In this document: in pieces, positions 1 through 7,880 of the stretch
How positions within the stretch are numbered: position 1 is the first letter of the stretch
Layout of the letters: every line of letters starts with the position of its first letter
From: CAYJFX01 sp964370315
Lineage (GTDB): Bacteria > Spirochaetota > Spirochaetia > Treponematales > Treponemataceae
Reading direction: 5' to 3'
Assembly: GCA_964370315.1 (NCBI GenBank)
Contig: CAYJIS010000020.1
Location: forward strand, 1 to 27,945
Length of the DNA stretch: 27,945 nt
Translations under genes and position numbers: made by a program
The notes under the pieces: generated by a model
The model's input: only the letters and a program-made list of their open reading frames with translations
The model's database searches: none
Told to the model about the DNA's origin: nothing

Positions 1-44
1 ACATGTAGCGTTTCAAGATCTTCAAAATATGGTTTAATTATCAT
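1..44 (-). CDS. 5' fragment of a gene, possibly GH2 beta-galactosidase
   Basis: Only the first 14 codons lie in the window; the gene continues beyond base 1. The visible start is MIIKPYFEDLETLH. The ATG at 42-44 has a strong ribosome-binding site (GGGGAGT on the minus strand, 51-57) six bases upstream and a consensus promoter at 84-112, so this is a genuine gene start. From memory, the pattern Y-[YF]-E-D-L-x-x-L-H near the N-terminus is common in glycoside hydrolase family 2 beta-galactosidases. With 14 residues that identification is only a guess. The existence of a gene here is well supported; its product is not. Confidence 0.5.
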   Translation of the reverse strand, partial: MIIKPYFEDLETLH

Positions 45-83
45 ATAAATACTCCCCTAAAAGCATTGCAGTTACGTATAGAC

Positions 84-112
84 ATTATATGTTTATGAAT
101 AAAAACTGTCAA
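84..112 (-). promoter_or_regulatory. Consensus sigma-70 promoter for the gene at the left edge
   Basis: On the minus strand TTGACA (107-112) and TATAAT (84-89) are both perfect consensus hexamers, separated by exactly 17 bases. The predicted start of transcription is near 78. The -35 box begins one base after the T-tract of the argG terminator. The spacer (91-106) is a weak imperfect inverted repeat with GTTT/AAAC ends, which might hold an operator but could be chance in AT-rich DNA. Confidence 0.8.
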
Positions 113-113
113 C

Positions 114-145
114 AAAAAAAGAGTGCTTTTGTAGCACTCTTTTTC
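114..145 (-). terminator. Rho-independent terminator of argG
   Basis: Ten-base arms AAAGAGTGCT (118-127) and AGCACTCTTT (133-142) pair perfectly around a five-base loop. On the minus strand the stem is followed by seven T (complement of 114-120). It lies 14 bases past the argG stop. The flanking T-richness on the other side means it could also work in the plus direction. Confidence 0.88.
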
Positions 146-158
146 TTTAACACACAAC

Positions 159-1424
159 TTAATTTGTTGGTCGTTTTTTTAATGTTTTATTATTAACGAT
201 TGCTTGGCCTTCACCATTTTCTTGCTCCATCATAGCACGAACCTTTAATGGAAGTCCAAACAGCGTTATAAAGCCTTCTGCATCTGTATGATCAAAAAGC
301 TTCCCAGTTGTAAAACTTGCTAGACTTTCATTATATAATGAATACTTAGATTCTGTTCCAGCACCTCGTATCGAACCCTTATATAGTTTTAATTTTACCC
401 AACCAGTAACATTTTCTTCGGCTTTATCTACAAACGCCATTAAGCTTTCCATAAGTGGTGTAAACCATCTACCATTGTAAATTAATTCACTCATTTTTAA
501 AGCTATTTGTTGCTTAAAGTAATACGTATCTCTATCAAGACAAAGATGGTCAAGTTGCTCATGTGCGTAATATAATATAGAACCACCAGGTGTTTCATAT
601 ACACCACGGCTTTTCATTCCTACAACACGATTTTCAACGAGGTCTACAAGCCCAACACCGTTTCTGCCGCCTATTTTGTTTAATTCAGTCATGAGTTCGA
701 GTCCACCCATTTTTTTACCATTTACAGATACTGGTATTCCTTTAACAAACTCCATTTCAACATACTCGCCTGATTCTTGTGCTTTTTCTGGTGGTGTTGT
801 AAGCTTTAACATTCTATCATAGTTTGGCTCATTCTTAGTTTCTTCAAGCTCTAAGCCTTCATGTGAAAGATGCCAAATGTTTTCATCTCTACTATATGAA
901 TCTTCTTTTTTTGTAGGAAGCTCAATACCTCTTTTTTCTAAAAAGGCAATTTCATCATCCCTACTTTCCATATCCCATTTTGGATCTCTCCACGCTGCAA
1001 TAACTCGTATATCTGGTGCAAAGGCTTTTATTGCTAATTCAAAACGAATTTGATCATTACCCTTACCTGTTGCGCCATGGCAAATTGCAACGGCTCCTTC
1101 TTGGCGTGCGTATTCCACTAATATTTTTCCTATTAATGGCCGTGCAGTTGAGGTACCCATTAGATATCTATCCTCGTAGATTGCATTAGCTTTTACGGCT
1201 GGATATATGTACTCTTCAATGTATTCTTCTCTAGCGTCTACAACATAACATTCAATAGCGCCAGTAGTTAATGCTCTCTTTTTTATAACATCCCAGTCAT
1301 CTCCCTGACCTAGATTAATACACACCGCTATTACATCATAATCATAGTTTTCCTTTAACCAAGGAATAATTACAGTGGTATCAAGACCACCAGAATACGC
1401 TAGTACAATTTTTTCTTTACTCAT
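159..1424 (-). CDS. argG: Argininosuccinate synthase
   Basis: Condenses citrulline and aspartate with ATP to argininosuccinate, the penultimate step of arginine synthesis, in the cytoplasm. The 421-residue protein is the usual length for the family. The N-type ATP pyrophosphatase loop SGGLDT is at residues 11-16, and the family segments TSTARP and HGATGKGNDQIRFE follow. The ATG at 1424 has AAGGAAAAG just upstream. The neighbours are not arginine genes: argH is not adjacent, so the gene appears to be its own transcription unit with a promoter at 1489-1517 and a terminator at 114-145. No convincing ArgR box was found in the leader. The family assignment is certain; whether the host has a full arginine pathway cannot be judged here. 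Confidence 0.96.
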   Translation of the reverse strand: MSKEKIVLAYSGGLDTTVIIPWLKENYDYDVIAVCINLGQGDDWDVIKKRALTTGAIECYVVDAREEYIEEYIYPAVKANAIYEDRYLMGTSTARPLIGKILVEYARQEGAVAICHGATGKGNDQIRFELAIKAFAPDIRVIAAWRDPKWDMESRDDEIAFLEKRGIELPTKKEDSYSRDENIWHLSHEGLELEETKNEPNYDRMLKLTTPPEKAQESGEYVEMEFVKGIPVSVNGKKMGGLELMTELNKIGGRNGVGLVDLVENRVVGMKSRGVYETPGGSILYYAHEQLDHLCLDRDTYYFKQQIALKMSELIYNGRWFTPLMESLMAFVDKAEENVTGWVKLKLYKGSIRGAGTESKYSLYNESLASFTTGKLFDHTDAEGFITLFGLPLKVRAMMEQENGEGQAIVNNKTLKKRPTN

Positions 1425-1488
1425 TACTTTTCCTTACTATAGCTCTTAAAAATAATTTATCAGCTATAAAATGCATAAATATACAGAA

Positions 1489-1517
1489 AATATAACATTT
1501 TTTAATAATTTATGCAA
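1489..1517 (-). promoter_or_regulatory. Probable sigma-70 promoter of argG
   Basis: Minus-strand TTGCAT (1512-1517), a 17-base spacer and TATATT (1489-1494) lie in the 104-base gap between argG and the Dabb gene. This predicts a leader of about 55 bases. The hexamers are near consensus, but the background is very AT-rich. Confidence 0.55.
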
Positions 1518-1528
1518 GTACTTTAGCA

Positions 1529-1828
1529 TTAAAAAGTAAAGTCTACTGCATGCCTTTCAGTAAAATGAGCTTTAATATACTCAACTACTTTTTGATGTTC
1601 AGGATGTGCATCATATGCTTTAAGACCATCATAATCATCAAAGGTACTAATTAATACTAAATCATGCGATTTATTTGATTCAACTTCATTAATGCCCATT
1701 TCTATTGATTTTAAGCTTTCAATAGTACCTAATAAAGCCAATCCCATTTTTTTTACCGTTTGAGCATGTTCTGCAGCCGTTTTTTCATCTGATTCTTTAA
1801 AACTAAACATTACTACGTGTTTAACCAT
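1529..1828 (-). CDS. Dabb-family (stress-responsive alpha/beta barrel) protein
   Basis: A 99-residue single-domain protein matching the Dabb ferredoxin-like fold (dimeric alpha-beta barrel). It opens with VKHVVMFSFKE and carries the family-like YDAHPEHQKVVEYIK segment and the C-terminal HAVDF strand. Family members are small dimeric cytoplasmic proteins, some enzymes and many of unknown function; no catalytic role can be assigned here. GGAG sits ahead of the ATG at 1828. The gene begins just after the htrA terminator, so it is either read through from the long operon or has a promoter I could not see. No terminator separates it from argG, so some transcription into argG is possible. Confidence 0.85.
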   Translation of the reverse strand: MVKHVVMFSFKESDEKTAAEHAQTVKKMGLALLGTIESLKSIEMGINEVESNKSHDLVLISTFDDYDGLKAYDAHPEHQKVVEYIKAHFTERHAVDFTF

Positions 1829-1842
1829 TATACACTCCTATT

Positions 1843-1882
1843 AAAAAAACGGGTATGTCGCATTAAGACGTATACCCGTTTT
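1843..1882 (-). terminator. Rho-independent terminator after htrA
   Basis: Eight-base arms ACGGGTAT (1849-1856) and ATACCCGT (1872-1879) pair perfectly with a 15-base loop, extended by A/T pairs. Seven T follow on the minus strand (complement of 1843-1849). It lies just past the htrA stop and marks the end of the long secG-htrA gene series. Confidence 0.88.
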
Positions 1883-1888
1883 ATTATA

Positions 1889-3352
1889 TTATTTAAAACT
1901 ATAGTTTCCAGTTGTCATTGTAGTTCCTTCTGAATACACATCAAAAGAAATGGAATCATTACCCTTTGTATCTAAAGCACTATAAAACTCAGAAACATCG
2001 TCAACATCTATGCCATTTACGGCAGTTATTATATCGCCTGACTGCAATCGTAATGCTGCTGCGGGTGATTTTGCAATAATATTAGAAACTACAATACCGT
2101 CAATAGTATTTGGTATCTCTAGCTCTTCTCGTATTTCATCACTTAGAGGTGCTGCAACAAAGCCCGGCCACAACTGTGAGTTATTTGTTGTTGCTTCTTC
2201 ATCTCTTTGTTCAATTCTCACTTGCACAGTCATTTCTTTACCACCGCGAACAAGCTCAAAGTTGGCAGTTATTCCAGCTTGTAAGTCACCAACTTCACGT
2301 ACTAATTGGTCCACATCTCTAACATCTTTACCGTTAAGAGCTGTAATGTAATCGCCTGCCTGTATTCCAGATTTTGCTGCAGGAGAATTAAGGAAAATTT
2401 GTGATACAAAAGCACCTGTGTAATCTTCAACTAAAAGCTCTTCTTTATACAAATCACTAATTTCTACCAATGAAACGCCCATCCAGCCATATGTTATTTT
2501 GCCATCGTTTATAAAGGCATCAACTGCAGATTCTACATTATTAATAGGAATTGCAAAGCCTAAGCCTTGTGACCCTCCAGATGAAGATGCAATCCATGTG
2601 TTAATTCCAATAACTTCTCCATAAATGTTAATAAGTGGACCACCTGAGTTTCCTTGGTTTATCGCAGCATCGGTTTGAATAAAATCACTTATATTTCCTA
2701 TACCGCCACCAGAGCGTCCTGTAGCACTAATAATCCCTTGTGTTACTGACTCTGAGTATCCAAGAGGACTTCCCATGGCTAAGACTATATCTCCCGTTTG
2801 AATATTATCAGAGTCACCTAATTTAGCAACCCTTAAATCTTCGTTAGCGGTAAAAGACACAAGCGCAATATCTTTTCTTTCATCCGTACCAACTAATTCG
2901 GCATCAAATTTTCTATGATCATAAAGTGTAACGGTGATAGTTGTTGCATTTCCAACTACGTGGTTATTTGTTAATAAGTAATACGTATTACCATCTCTTC
3001 TTACTATTACACCTGAACCTATACCTTCTTGAGAATATTCTCGTGGTTCAGATTCCTCGGGTGTTCCAAAAAAGAAAAACGGCAACCCTCCAAAAGAGTC
3101 ATTATCCGCAATTCTCGTCTCTACAGTTTCGATTTTTACAACTGATGGCAATACTTCGCTTGATATTGATCTAAACGCAGTTTGCAATAATTCTGCAACT
3201 GCCAACGCTTCTTCTGGGATTTGTACCGCAGGACTTGAATCAGCAAAAATTGTTTGAGCTCCAGATAATCTATTACAAGACATAGACACAAACAAAAAAC
3301 TTGCAATTATAATAGCAGAAAATGCTAAAAGGTACTTTGATCTCTCTTTCAT
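1889..3352 (-). CDS. htrA: HtrA/DegP-type periplasmic serine protease with two PDZ domains
   Basis: Envelope protease-chaperone that degrades misfolded exported proteins. The 487-residue protein has an N-terminal hydrophobic segment (about residues 8-25). The trypsin-like triad is H131 (TNNHVV), D161 (ERKDIALV) and S236 (QGNSGGPL). Two PDZ domains follow (about 285-380 and 395-487). A Phe-rich loop near residues 90-96 resembles the LA loop of DegP. The segment FVSMSC ends in Cys26, so a relaxed spirochaetal lipobox is possible, but the residues before the Cys are not ideal and an uncleaved anchor is equally likely. AAGGAG precedes the ATG. It is the last gene of the long series, 67 bases after map; that gap is large enough for an additional AT-rich promoter, though none is clear. 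Confidence 0.94.
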   Translation of the reverse strand: MKERSKYLLAFSAIIIASFLFVSMSCNRLSGAQTIFADSSPAVQIPEEALAVAELLQTAFRSISSEVLPSVVKIETVETRIADNDSFGGLPFFFFGTPEESEPREYSQEGIGSGVIVRRDGNTYYLLTNNHVVGNATTITVTLYDHRKFDAELVGTDERKDIALVSFTANEDLRVAKLGDSDNIQTGDIVLAMGSPLGYSESVTQGIISATGRSGGGIGNISDFIQTDAAINQGNSGGPLINIYGEVIGINTWIASSSGGSQGLGFAIPINNVESAVDAFINDGKITYGWMGVSLVEISDLYKEELLVEDYTGAFVSQIFLNSPAAKSGIQAGDYITALNGKDVRDVDQLVREVGDLQAGITANFELVRGGKEMTVQVRIEQRDEEATTNNSQLWPGFVAAPLSDEIREELEIPNTIDGIVVSNIIAKSPAAALRLQSGDIITAVNGIDVDDVSEFYSALDTKGNDSISFDVYSEGTTMTTGNYSFK

Positions 3353-3419
3353 AATATAACTCCTTATGCTAATTATATATTTAATATACTGCTTTTTTAT
3401 TAAAATATTCTTAAATTAC

Positions 3420-4166
3420 CTAAAATTTCGTAAAAATTTCTGTACGGTCTCTAAAAACGGCAACAGTATTTTCATAATGACTTGATAATTTTCCGTCTTG
3501 TGTAACAACAGTCCAACCATCATCTAGTAAAGCAACATCTCCTGTTCCAATATTTATCATTGGTTCAATTGCTAAAACCATGCCAGCTTGGATACGTGGA
3601 TTTGGCCCGTTAAACAAGTAATTTGGTATCGATGGTTCTTCATGAACTTCTAAGCCGACACCGTGGCCACAATATTCATGTACAACACCGTAACCTGCAC
3701 TATCGGCAACATCAAACACTGCCTCACTTATGTCTTTTATTCTATTTCCAACTTTACACGCATCTAATCCAGCATAAAAACATTTTTCGGTGATTTCCAT
3801 AAGCTTATAAGCTTCATCGCTCACAGTTCCAATAGCTATAGTCCTACTAGCATCACTATAAAAGCCATTTAAATCTATACCAACATCTACAGATACTATA
3901 TCGCCCTCTTTTAATATTTTCTTTTTTGAAGGAACACCGTGAATGACTTCATTGTTTACAGAAACATTTGACGCTCCAGGAAAATCCTGACTGTACCATG
4001 CAGGCACTCCTCCATGTTTTTCAATAAATATTCTACACAAGTCATCTATGTCCATCGTTGACATACCAGATGTAATTGATGGTAATACTTCATTAAAAAG
4101 CTCTGCCAATAATACACAGGATTTTCTTATACCTTCAATTTGATTATCATTTTTTAACCTTATCAT
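3420..4166 (-). CDS. map: Type I methionine aminopeptidase
   Basis: Removes the initiator methionine from nascent proteins in the cytoplasm. The 248-residue protein is the length of the short bacterial type Ia enzyme. All five metal ligands expected from the E. coli enzyme are visible: D94, D105, H168 (CGHGVG), E201 (AIEPM) and E232 (YENTVAV), along with substrate-binding H76 (VIHG). AAGGAT precedes the ATG. It follows the J-domain gene by nine bases and precedes htrA, giving a small protein-maturation and quality-control group at the 3' end of the V-ATPase operon. Nothing looks unusual in the protein. Confidence 0.96.
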   Translation of the reverse strand: MIRLKNDNQIEGIRKSCVLLAELFNEVLPSITSGMSTMDIDDLCRIFIEKHGGVPAWYSQDFPGASNVSVNNEVIHGVPSKKKILKEGDIVSVDVGIDLNGFYSDASRTIAIGTVSDEAYKLMEITEKCFYAGLDACKVGNRIKDISEAVFDVADSAGYGVVHEYCGHGVGLEVHEEPSIPNYLFNGPNPRIQAGMVLAIEPMINIGTGDVALLDDGWTVVTQDGKLSSHYENTVAVFRDRTEIFTKF

Positions 4167-4175
4167 GTTATATCC

Positions 4176-4967
4176 TTATAGAGTAATTTTAATTTTTTTT
4201 GGTATTTGTATGCTTGAATCTAAACGAACTGCCTCGTTAATACATATTTTAGCAGTTTCAATATCACCCATTCTATAATAACCACCAGCCATTTTTAATA
4301 AAAAAGCAGCCTTGTCTTTATTTGGAAAATCTAAGTCTAACGCCGACTCCCATGCATCCAGTGCTAATTCATCATTCACACTTGTCTCAATTCTAAAACG
4401 AAGTATATCTCTTGTAAATGACATAACTTCTGGGAAAAACAATTTAAAATAAGGGAAGGTTTGTTCCATAACTATTATTTGCTTTAGCAATAGATAAGCA
4501 TCATAATATTCACTTCTAAAAGACAATTCTTCAGCGAGAATGAATCCATAATCCATAAAATCTTCGCGAGAAAACCACTTTGAAAGTTTAAACTCAGCTT
4601 TTTCTGTATTTATTTTCTTAAACGCTTTTACAGCATCATCTTCTCTATTATGCATTAAATCCCAAAAAATGAGCTTACAATAGCTTTCTTCATCCTTGCG
4701 TTGTGAAAGCCACTCTCTATATGAAAAGCCTTTGTCATCTTTTGTTCCTTTTTTATTCCATTCTTTAGTAAAGATAGGCATATCAAAGGTAGAATTTGCA
4801 TGTAACAAAAGTAATTGTTCATATGCTTGCGTGAGAATATGAAACTTTGAGGCATCTTCTCCAGATACATCAGGATGTAACTTTTTAGCAGTTTTTCTAT
4901 ACGCACGTTTTATTTCAGCTATACTTGCATTTGGGTGTACCCCAAGTGTTTTATGATAGTTGTTCAC
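4176..4967 (-). CDS. J-domain protein with TPR-like C-terminal half
   Basis: Residues 1-58 form a J-domain with the HPD tripeptide at 31-33, the motif that stimulates the DnaK ATPase. The Gly/Phe region, zinc-finger CxxCxGxG repeats and C-terminal substrate domain of true DnaJ are absent. The remaining 200 residues look helical and end in a TPR-like segment (GGYYRMGDIETAKICINEAVRLDS, split here only in meaning, near residues 228-251). This is a specialised J-protein that probably recruits DnaK to a particular client; the client is unknown. Its start codon overlaps the stop of the upstream gene by ATGA, so the two are translationally coupled. It is not dnaJ itself. Confidence 0.85.
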   Translation of the reverse strand: MNNYHKTLGVHPNASIAEIKRAYRKTAKKLHPDVSGEDASKFHILTQAYEQLLLLHANSTFDMPIFTKEWNKKGTKDDKGFSYREWLSQRKDEESYCKLIFWDLMHNREDDAVKAFKKINTEKAEFKLSKWFSREDFMDYGFILAEELSFRSEYYDAYLLLKQIIVMEQTFPYFKLFFPEVMSFTRDILRFRIETSVNDELALDAWESALDLDFPNKDKAAFLLKMAGGYYRMGDIETAKICINEAVRLDSSIQIPKKIKITL

Positions 4968-5368
4968 CCAAGTTTTTTCCCTGCATGTGTGGCATAACCT
5001 GGTGTATCTATAATATCAAAGTAGTCAATTACCATGCCTTCTTTTTCCATTGCCTTCATAGTAATGCTACTTAGTTTACTAGAAAAAAGACCTTTTTTTA
5101 CTACAAGAGCACATCCCTTTTTTCCTGATAAACTACCATGAGTAGAAATAATCTGTTCAAATTTTTCTGGCAATTTTGAACTAAAAGCATTAAGTGGTGT
5201 AGTAACAATGGTGATATAATCATATATGCCCATATGCAAATTTATTGAATCTTTTTCACCACAAATTGTAACATCGTGTGAATTTGAAATACAAGATTTT
5301 TCTAAATTTGCTAGTATATCATTGTTTTTTTTACTATGTTGTAAGAAATGTAATATTAGTACCTTCAT
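4964..5368 (-). CDS. Small flavodoxin-fold-like protein of unknown function
   Basis: A 134-residue protein I do not recognise as a named gene. It begins with a beta strand and short loop (MKVLILHFLQHSKKN) like the start of flavodoxins. It continues with a YDYITIVTTPLNAFSSKLP segment that resembles the flavodoxin pattern 'YDxIxxxxPxxxxxxP', then KKGCALVV as a further strand. The usual phosphate-binding T/S-x-T-G-x-T loop is not intact, so FMN binding is doubtful. A flavodoxin-like fold is inference. It sits 17 bases after the Usp gene and overlaps the J-domain gene by four bases, so it is expressed with the operon. Confidence 0.7.
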   Translation of the reverse strand: MKVLILHFLQHSKKNNDILANLEKSCISNSHDVTICGEKDSINLHMGIYDYITIVTTPLNAFSSKLPEKFEQIISTHGSLSGKKGCALVVKKGLFSSKLSSITMKAMEKEGMVIDYFDIIDTPGYATHAGKKLG

Positions 5369-5385
5369 CTAGATTCCCTGTCTTA

Positions 5386-5871
5386 TTACGCTAATTTATA
5401 TAATTGTTCAATTTGTTTTTCATCAACAAGTAAAACTGAACAAGGTGTATTTTGCATTATTAATCTATATGTTTCGCGTAGCACTTCATGGCCTCCATCG
5501 GTTTTTTCTGCCCCTCCGATAAGAATTAAGTTTGCACCATATTCATCTGCAGCACTCACCGTTTCAGACCACACTCCACCAAAACGTAATTCTGTTTCAA
5601 TAGTAACTCCTTTTGCAGAAGCGAGTTCTGTAACATATTCCAAATATCGCATACCATCTGCTTTTAAGCTTTCTTCATATTCAGAGCTTTCCTCTGTTAA
5701 GAAAATTTTACTAAGTGTCAATTGCTTTAGTGTTGCAGTATCAACTACATATATTACTTTGATTGCACAACGGTATAGTTTTGACATGAGTATTCCATAT
5801 TGTGCTGCATGAACTGATTCTTGTGAACCATTTACTAAAATTAGTAATTTCTGAAAAAGTGGTTTTATCAT
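5386..5871 (-). CDS. Universal stress protein (UspA) family
   Basis: A 161-residue single Usp domain. The first strand KLLILVNGSQESVHAAQYGI, the central V-I-Y-V-V strand and the AADEYGANLILIGG segment fit the alpha/beta Usp fold. The C-terminal strand SVLLVDE closes the domain. The ATP-binding signature G-x2-G-x9-G-[ST] is not present: after LIGG the sequence runs AEKTDGGHEVLRETYR. It may therefore be of the non-ATP-binding UspA type. It begins two bases after atpD ends and is thus effectively part of the V-ATPase operon. A role in sensing energy or stress state is suggested by position only. Confidence 0.82.
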   Translation of the reverse strand: MIKPLFQKLLILVNGSQESVHAAQYGILMSKLYRCAIKVIYVVDTATLKQLTLSKIFLTEESSEYEESLKADGMRYLEYVTELASAKGVTIETELRFGGVWSETVSAADEYGANLILIGGAEKTDGGHEVLRETYRLIMQNTPCSVLLVDEKQIEQLYKLA

Positions 5872-5873
5872 AT

Positions 5874-6497
5874 TTAAGCCTCTCCTTTTTTTGCTTTCAA
5901 TGTTTTTAAAACAAAAACATTTTCTCTTTCCCGTTCTTCAAGTACACTTTCAATATATTTCTTTGTTTCTTGCGTTTGAGGAATAACCATCTTATCCAAG
6001 GCGTTTACTCGTCGTTGAGTTTTTTTAACTTCTGTTGCTAGTCTCCAAACAATGGTTCTAATAGACGCCATTTCTGTAAGTAATTTTAATAAATTAAAAA
6101 AGTCGACCATTACTTTATCTGTATCAGCATAGGAATCAATAAAAGAATAAAACAACTGTCTTTTGGGTATATCAACCGAAATTGTTGAAAAATCCATTCC
6201 AGCTTTTATTACTTTTTTTTCATTAATTTTAAAATTATAACTAACGGCATGAGAAATGCGCTCTACCCTATCACTACCAACAGCCATAAGCATATGTTTT
6301 AAATCAGGATAAGAAGACTGAACACATTTATCAATCTCTCTTTCTAGTAACTTAACTTGTTCAACCATCTTCATCAATTCCATTACTAGAATTTCACGCT
6401 TTTGTTCAAGCAAATCATATCCATTTTTTGAAATTGACAATTGTTCTTTTATTTTGAGAAGGTTAGACTTAGTAGGAGCTACATTTAATCGTGACAT
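5874..6497 (-). CDS. atpD: V-type ATPase subunit D (central rotor shaft)
   Basis: Forms the central rotor stalk inside the A3B3 head, with subunit F, and couples catalysis to c-ring rotation. The 207 residues are the normal length. The N-terminus MSRLNVAPTKSNLLKIKEQL is diagnostic, followed by long heptad-rich helices at both ends (about 5-60 and 130-190) that form the antiparallel coiled coil. Its ATG directly follows the stop of atpB with no gap, so translation is coupled. Gene order B-D matches archaeal and spirochaetal V/A-ATPase operons. Nothing is missing or truncated. Confidence 0.95.
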   Translation of the reverse strand: MSRLNVAPTKSNLLKIKEQLSISKNGYDLLEQKREILVMELMKMVEQVKLLEREIDKCVQSSYPDLKHMLMAVGSDRVERISHAVSYNFKINEKKVIKAGMDFSTISVDIPKRQLFYSFIDSYADTDKVMVDFFNLLKLLTEMASIRTIVWRLATEVKKTQRRVNALDKMVIPQTQETKKYIESVLEERERENVFVLKTLKAKKGEA

Positions 6498-7880
6498 TTA
6501 TTCAACACCCTTTGGTAAATACTTTTCAATGAGGTCTGGGTTAATTCTATACAGTTCAGAAGATGGCAACTCAGATAAAATACTCCAACCGATGCTAAGT
6601 GTTTCTTCTATTGTTCGATCTTCGTGCTCATCTTGTGTGAGAAACTCTTTTTCCATTCTTTCGCCAAACTTGAGATATCTCTTATCTTCAGTTGATAGCT
6701 CTTCAGAACCAATAATAGCTGCTAGGTTACGAATATTTTTTACTTTAGAATATGCCGCAAACAATTGACTTGCAACGTCTTTATGATCCTCTCTAGTCAT
6801 ACCCTCTCCAATACCATCTTTCATAAGACGTGACAAGCTTGGTAGAGCTGAAACAGGTGGATACATTCCCTTTTGTGATAATTCTCGGTCGAGTACTATT
6901 TGACCTTCGGTAATATAACCTGTTAAGTCAGGAATTGGGTGTGAAATATCATCACTTGGCATTGTTAAAATTGGTATTTGGGTTATTGATCCTTGAGATT
7001 CTTTTATCTTACCAGCTCTTTCATAGAGTTCTGCAAGGTTTGAGTATAGATATCCTGGATATCCTTTTCTTCCAGGAATTTCGCCTCTCGTAGTAGAAAT
7101 CTCTCTCAACGCTTCGCAATAGTTTGTCATATCTGTCATAACAACCAAAACATGCATTCCCTTTTCATATGCTAGATATTCAGCAGCAGTAAGAGCACAA
7201 CGAGGAGTAATTATACGTTCTATTGAAGGCGAATCTGCAAGTGACAAAAACATTGCAACTTTAGATAATACCCCAGATTCTTCAAAGCTTTTAATAAAAA
7301 ACTGTGCAACATCATATTTAATACCCATTCCAGCAAAGACCATAACAAAGTCTTCTTGGCCTCCAACAATTTTTGCTTGTCGAATAATTTGTGCGGCCAA
7401 TCTATTATGAGGCAAACCATCACCAGAAAAAATCGGAAGCTTTTGGCCTCTAATAAGTGTATTCATTCCATCAATTGATGAAATACCGGTTTGTATAAAG
7501 TCTTTTGGATAAATCCTAGCAAAAGGGTTAATAGGACAACCATTAACATCCATTTTTTTAGAAGATATTATATCTGGATAGCCATCCATTGGTGTTCCAA
7601 GTCCAGTAAATACGCGCCCTAAAAGCCCATCACCAACTCGTAATTCCATTGGGGTATCTAAAAACTCAACACTAGCATTTGTTAAATCTAATCCAGCAGT
7701 TGAACCGAAAATCTGTACTATTGCGAAGTCTTTATTTAAGTCGATGACATTACCAGTTCTTATAACACCGTTTCTATCACGAACAGCTACATGTTCTCCA
7801 AAAAAAACATTTTCACTTCGGCGAACAACAACAATAGGACCATCGACGAGGTTTAATCCTCTATATTCCATTCCTTTCAT
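6498..7880 (-). CDS. atpB: V-type ATPase subunit B (non-catalytic head subunit)
   Basis: Regulatory, non-catalytic partner of subunit A in the A3B3 hexamer. The 460-residue protein begins with a beta-barrel domain (MEYRGLNLVDGPIVVV). At the place of the P-loop it has SGDGLPHNR (152-160) in place of GxxxxGKT, as expected for B. The segments ARIYPKDFIQTGISSIDGMN and GRKGYPGYLYSNLAELYERAG are family hallmarks. The ATG at 7880 overlaps the atpA stop by ATGA and has AGGTGG upstream. A second ATG three codons downstream has AAAGG too close to serve well, so the first start is preferred. Confidence 0.97.
   Translation of the reverse strand: MKGMEYRGLNLVDGPIVVVRRSENVFFGEHVAVRDRNGVIRTGNVIDLNKDFAIVQIFGSTAGLDLTNASVEFLDTPMELRVGDGLLGRVFTGLGTPMDGYPDIISSKKMDVNGCPINPFARIYPKDFIQTGISSIDGMNTLIRGQKLPIFSGDGLPHNRLAAQIIRQAKIVGGQEDFVMVFAGMGIKYDVAQFFIKSFEESGVLSKVAMFLSLADSPSIERIITPRCALTAAEYLAYEKGMHVLVVMTDMTNYCEALREISTTRGEIPGRKGYPGYLYSNLAELYERAGKIKESQGSITQIPILTMPSDDISHPIPDLTGYITEGQIVLDRELSQKGMYPPVSALPSLSRLMKDGIGEGMTREDHKDVASQLFAAYSKVKNIRNLAAIIGSEELSTEDKRYLKFGERMEKEFLTQDEHEDRTIEETLSIGWSILSELPSSELYRINPDLIEKYLPKGVE

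Noticed and set aside
1425..1528. ArgR boxes upstream of argG
   Set aside because: TGCATAAAT-like stretches are present but do not form the paired 18-base palindromes known for ArgR.
2010..2351. Plus-strand open frame inside htrA
   Set aside because: It is antisense to conserved PDZ coding sequence and has no ribosome-binding site; the same applies to the other plus-strand frames within argG, V-ATPase, dinG and cyclase genes.
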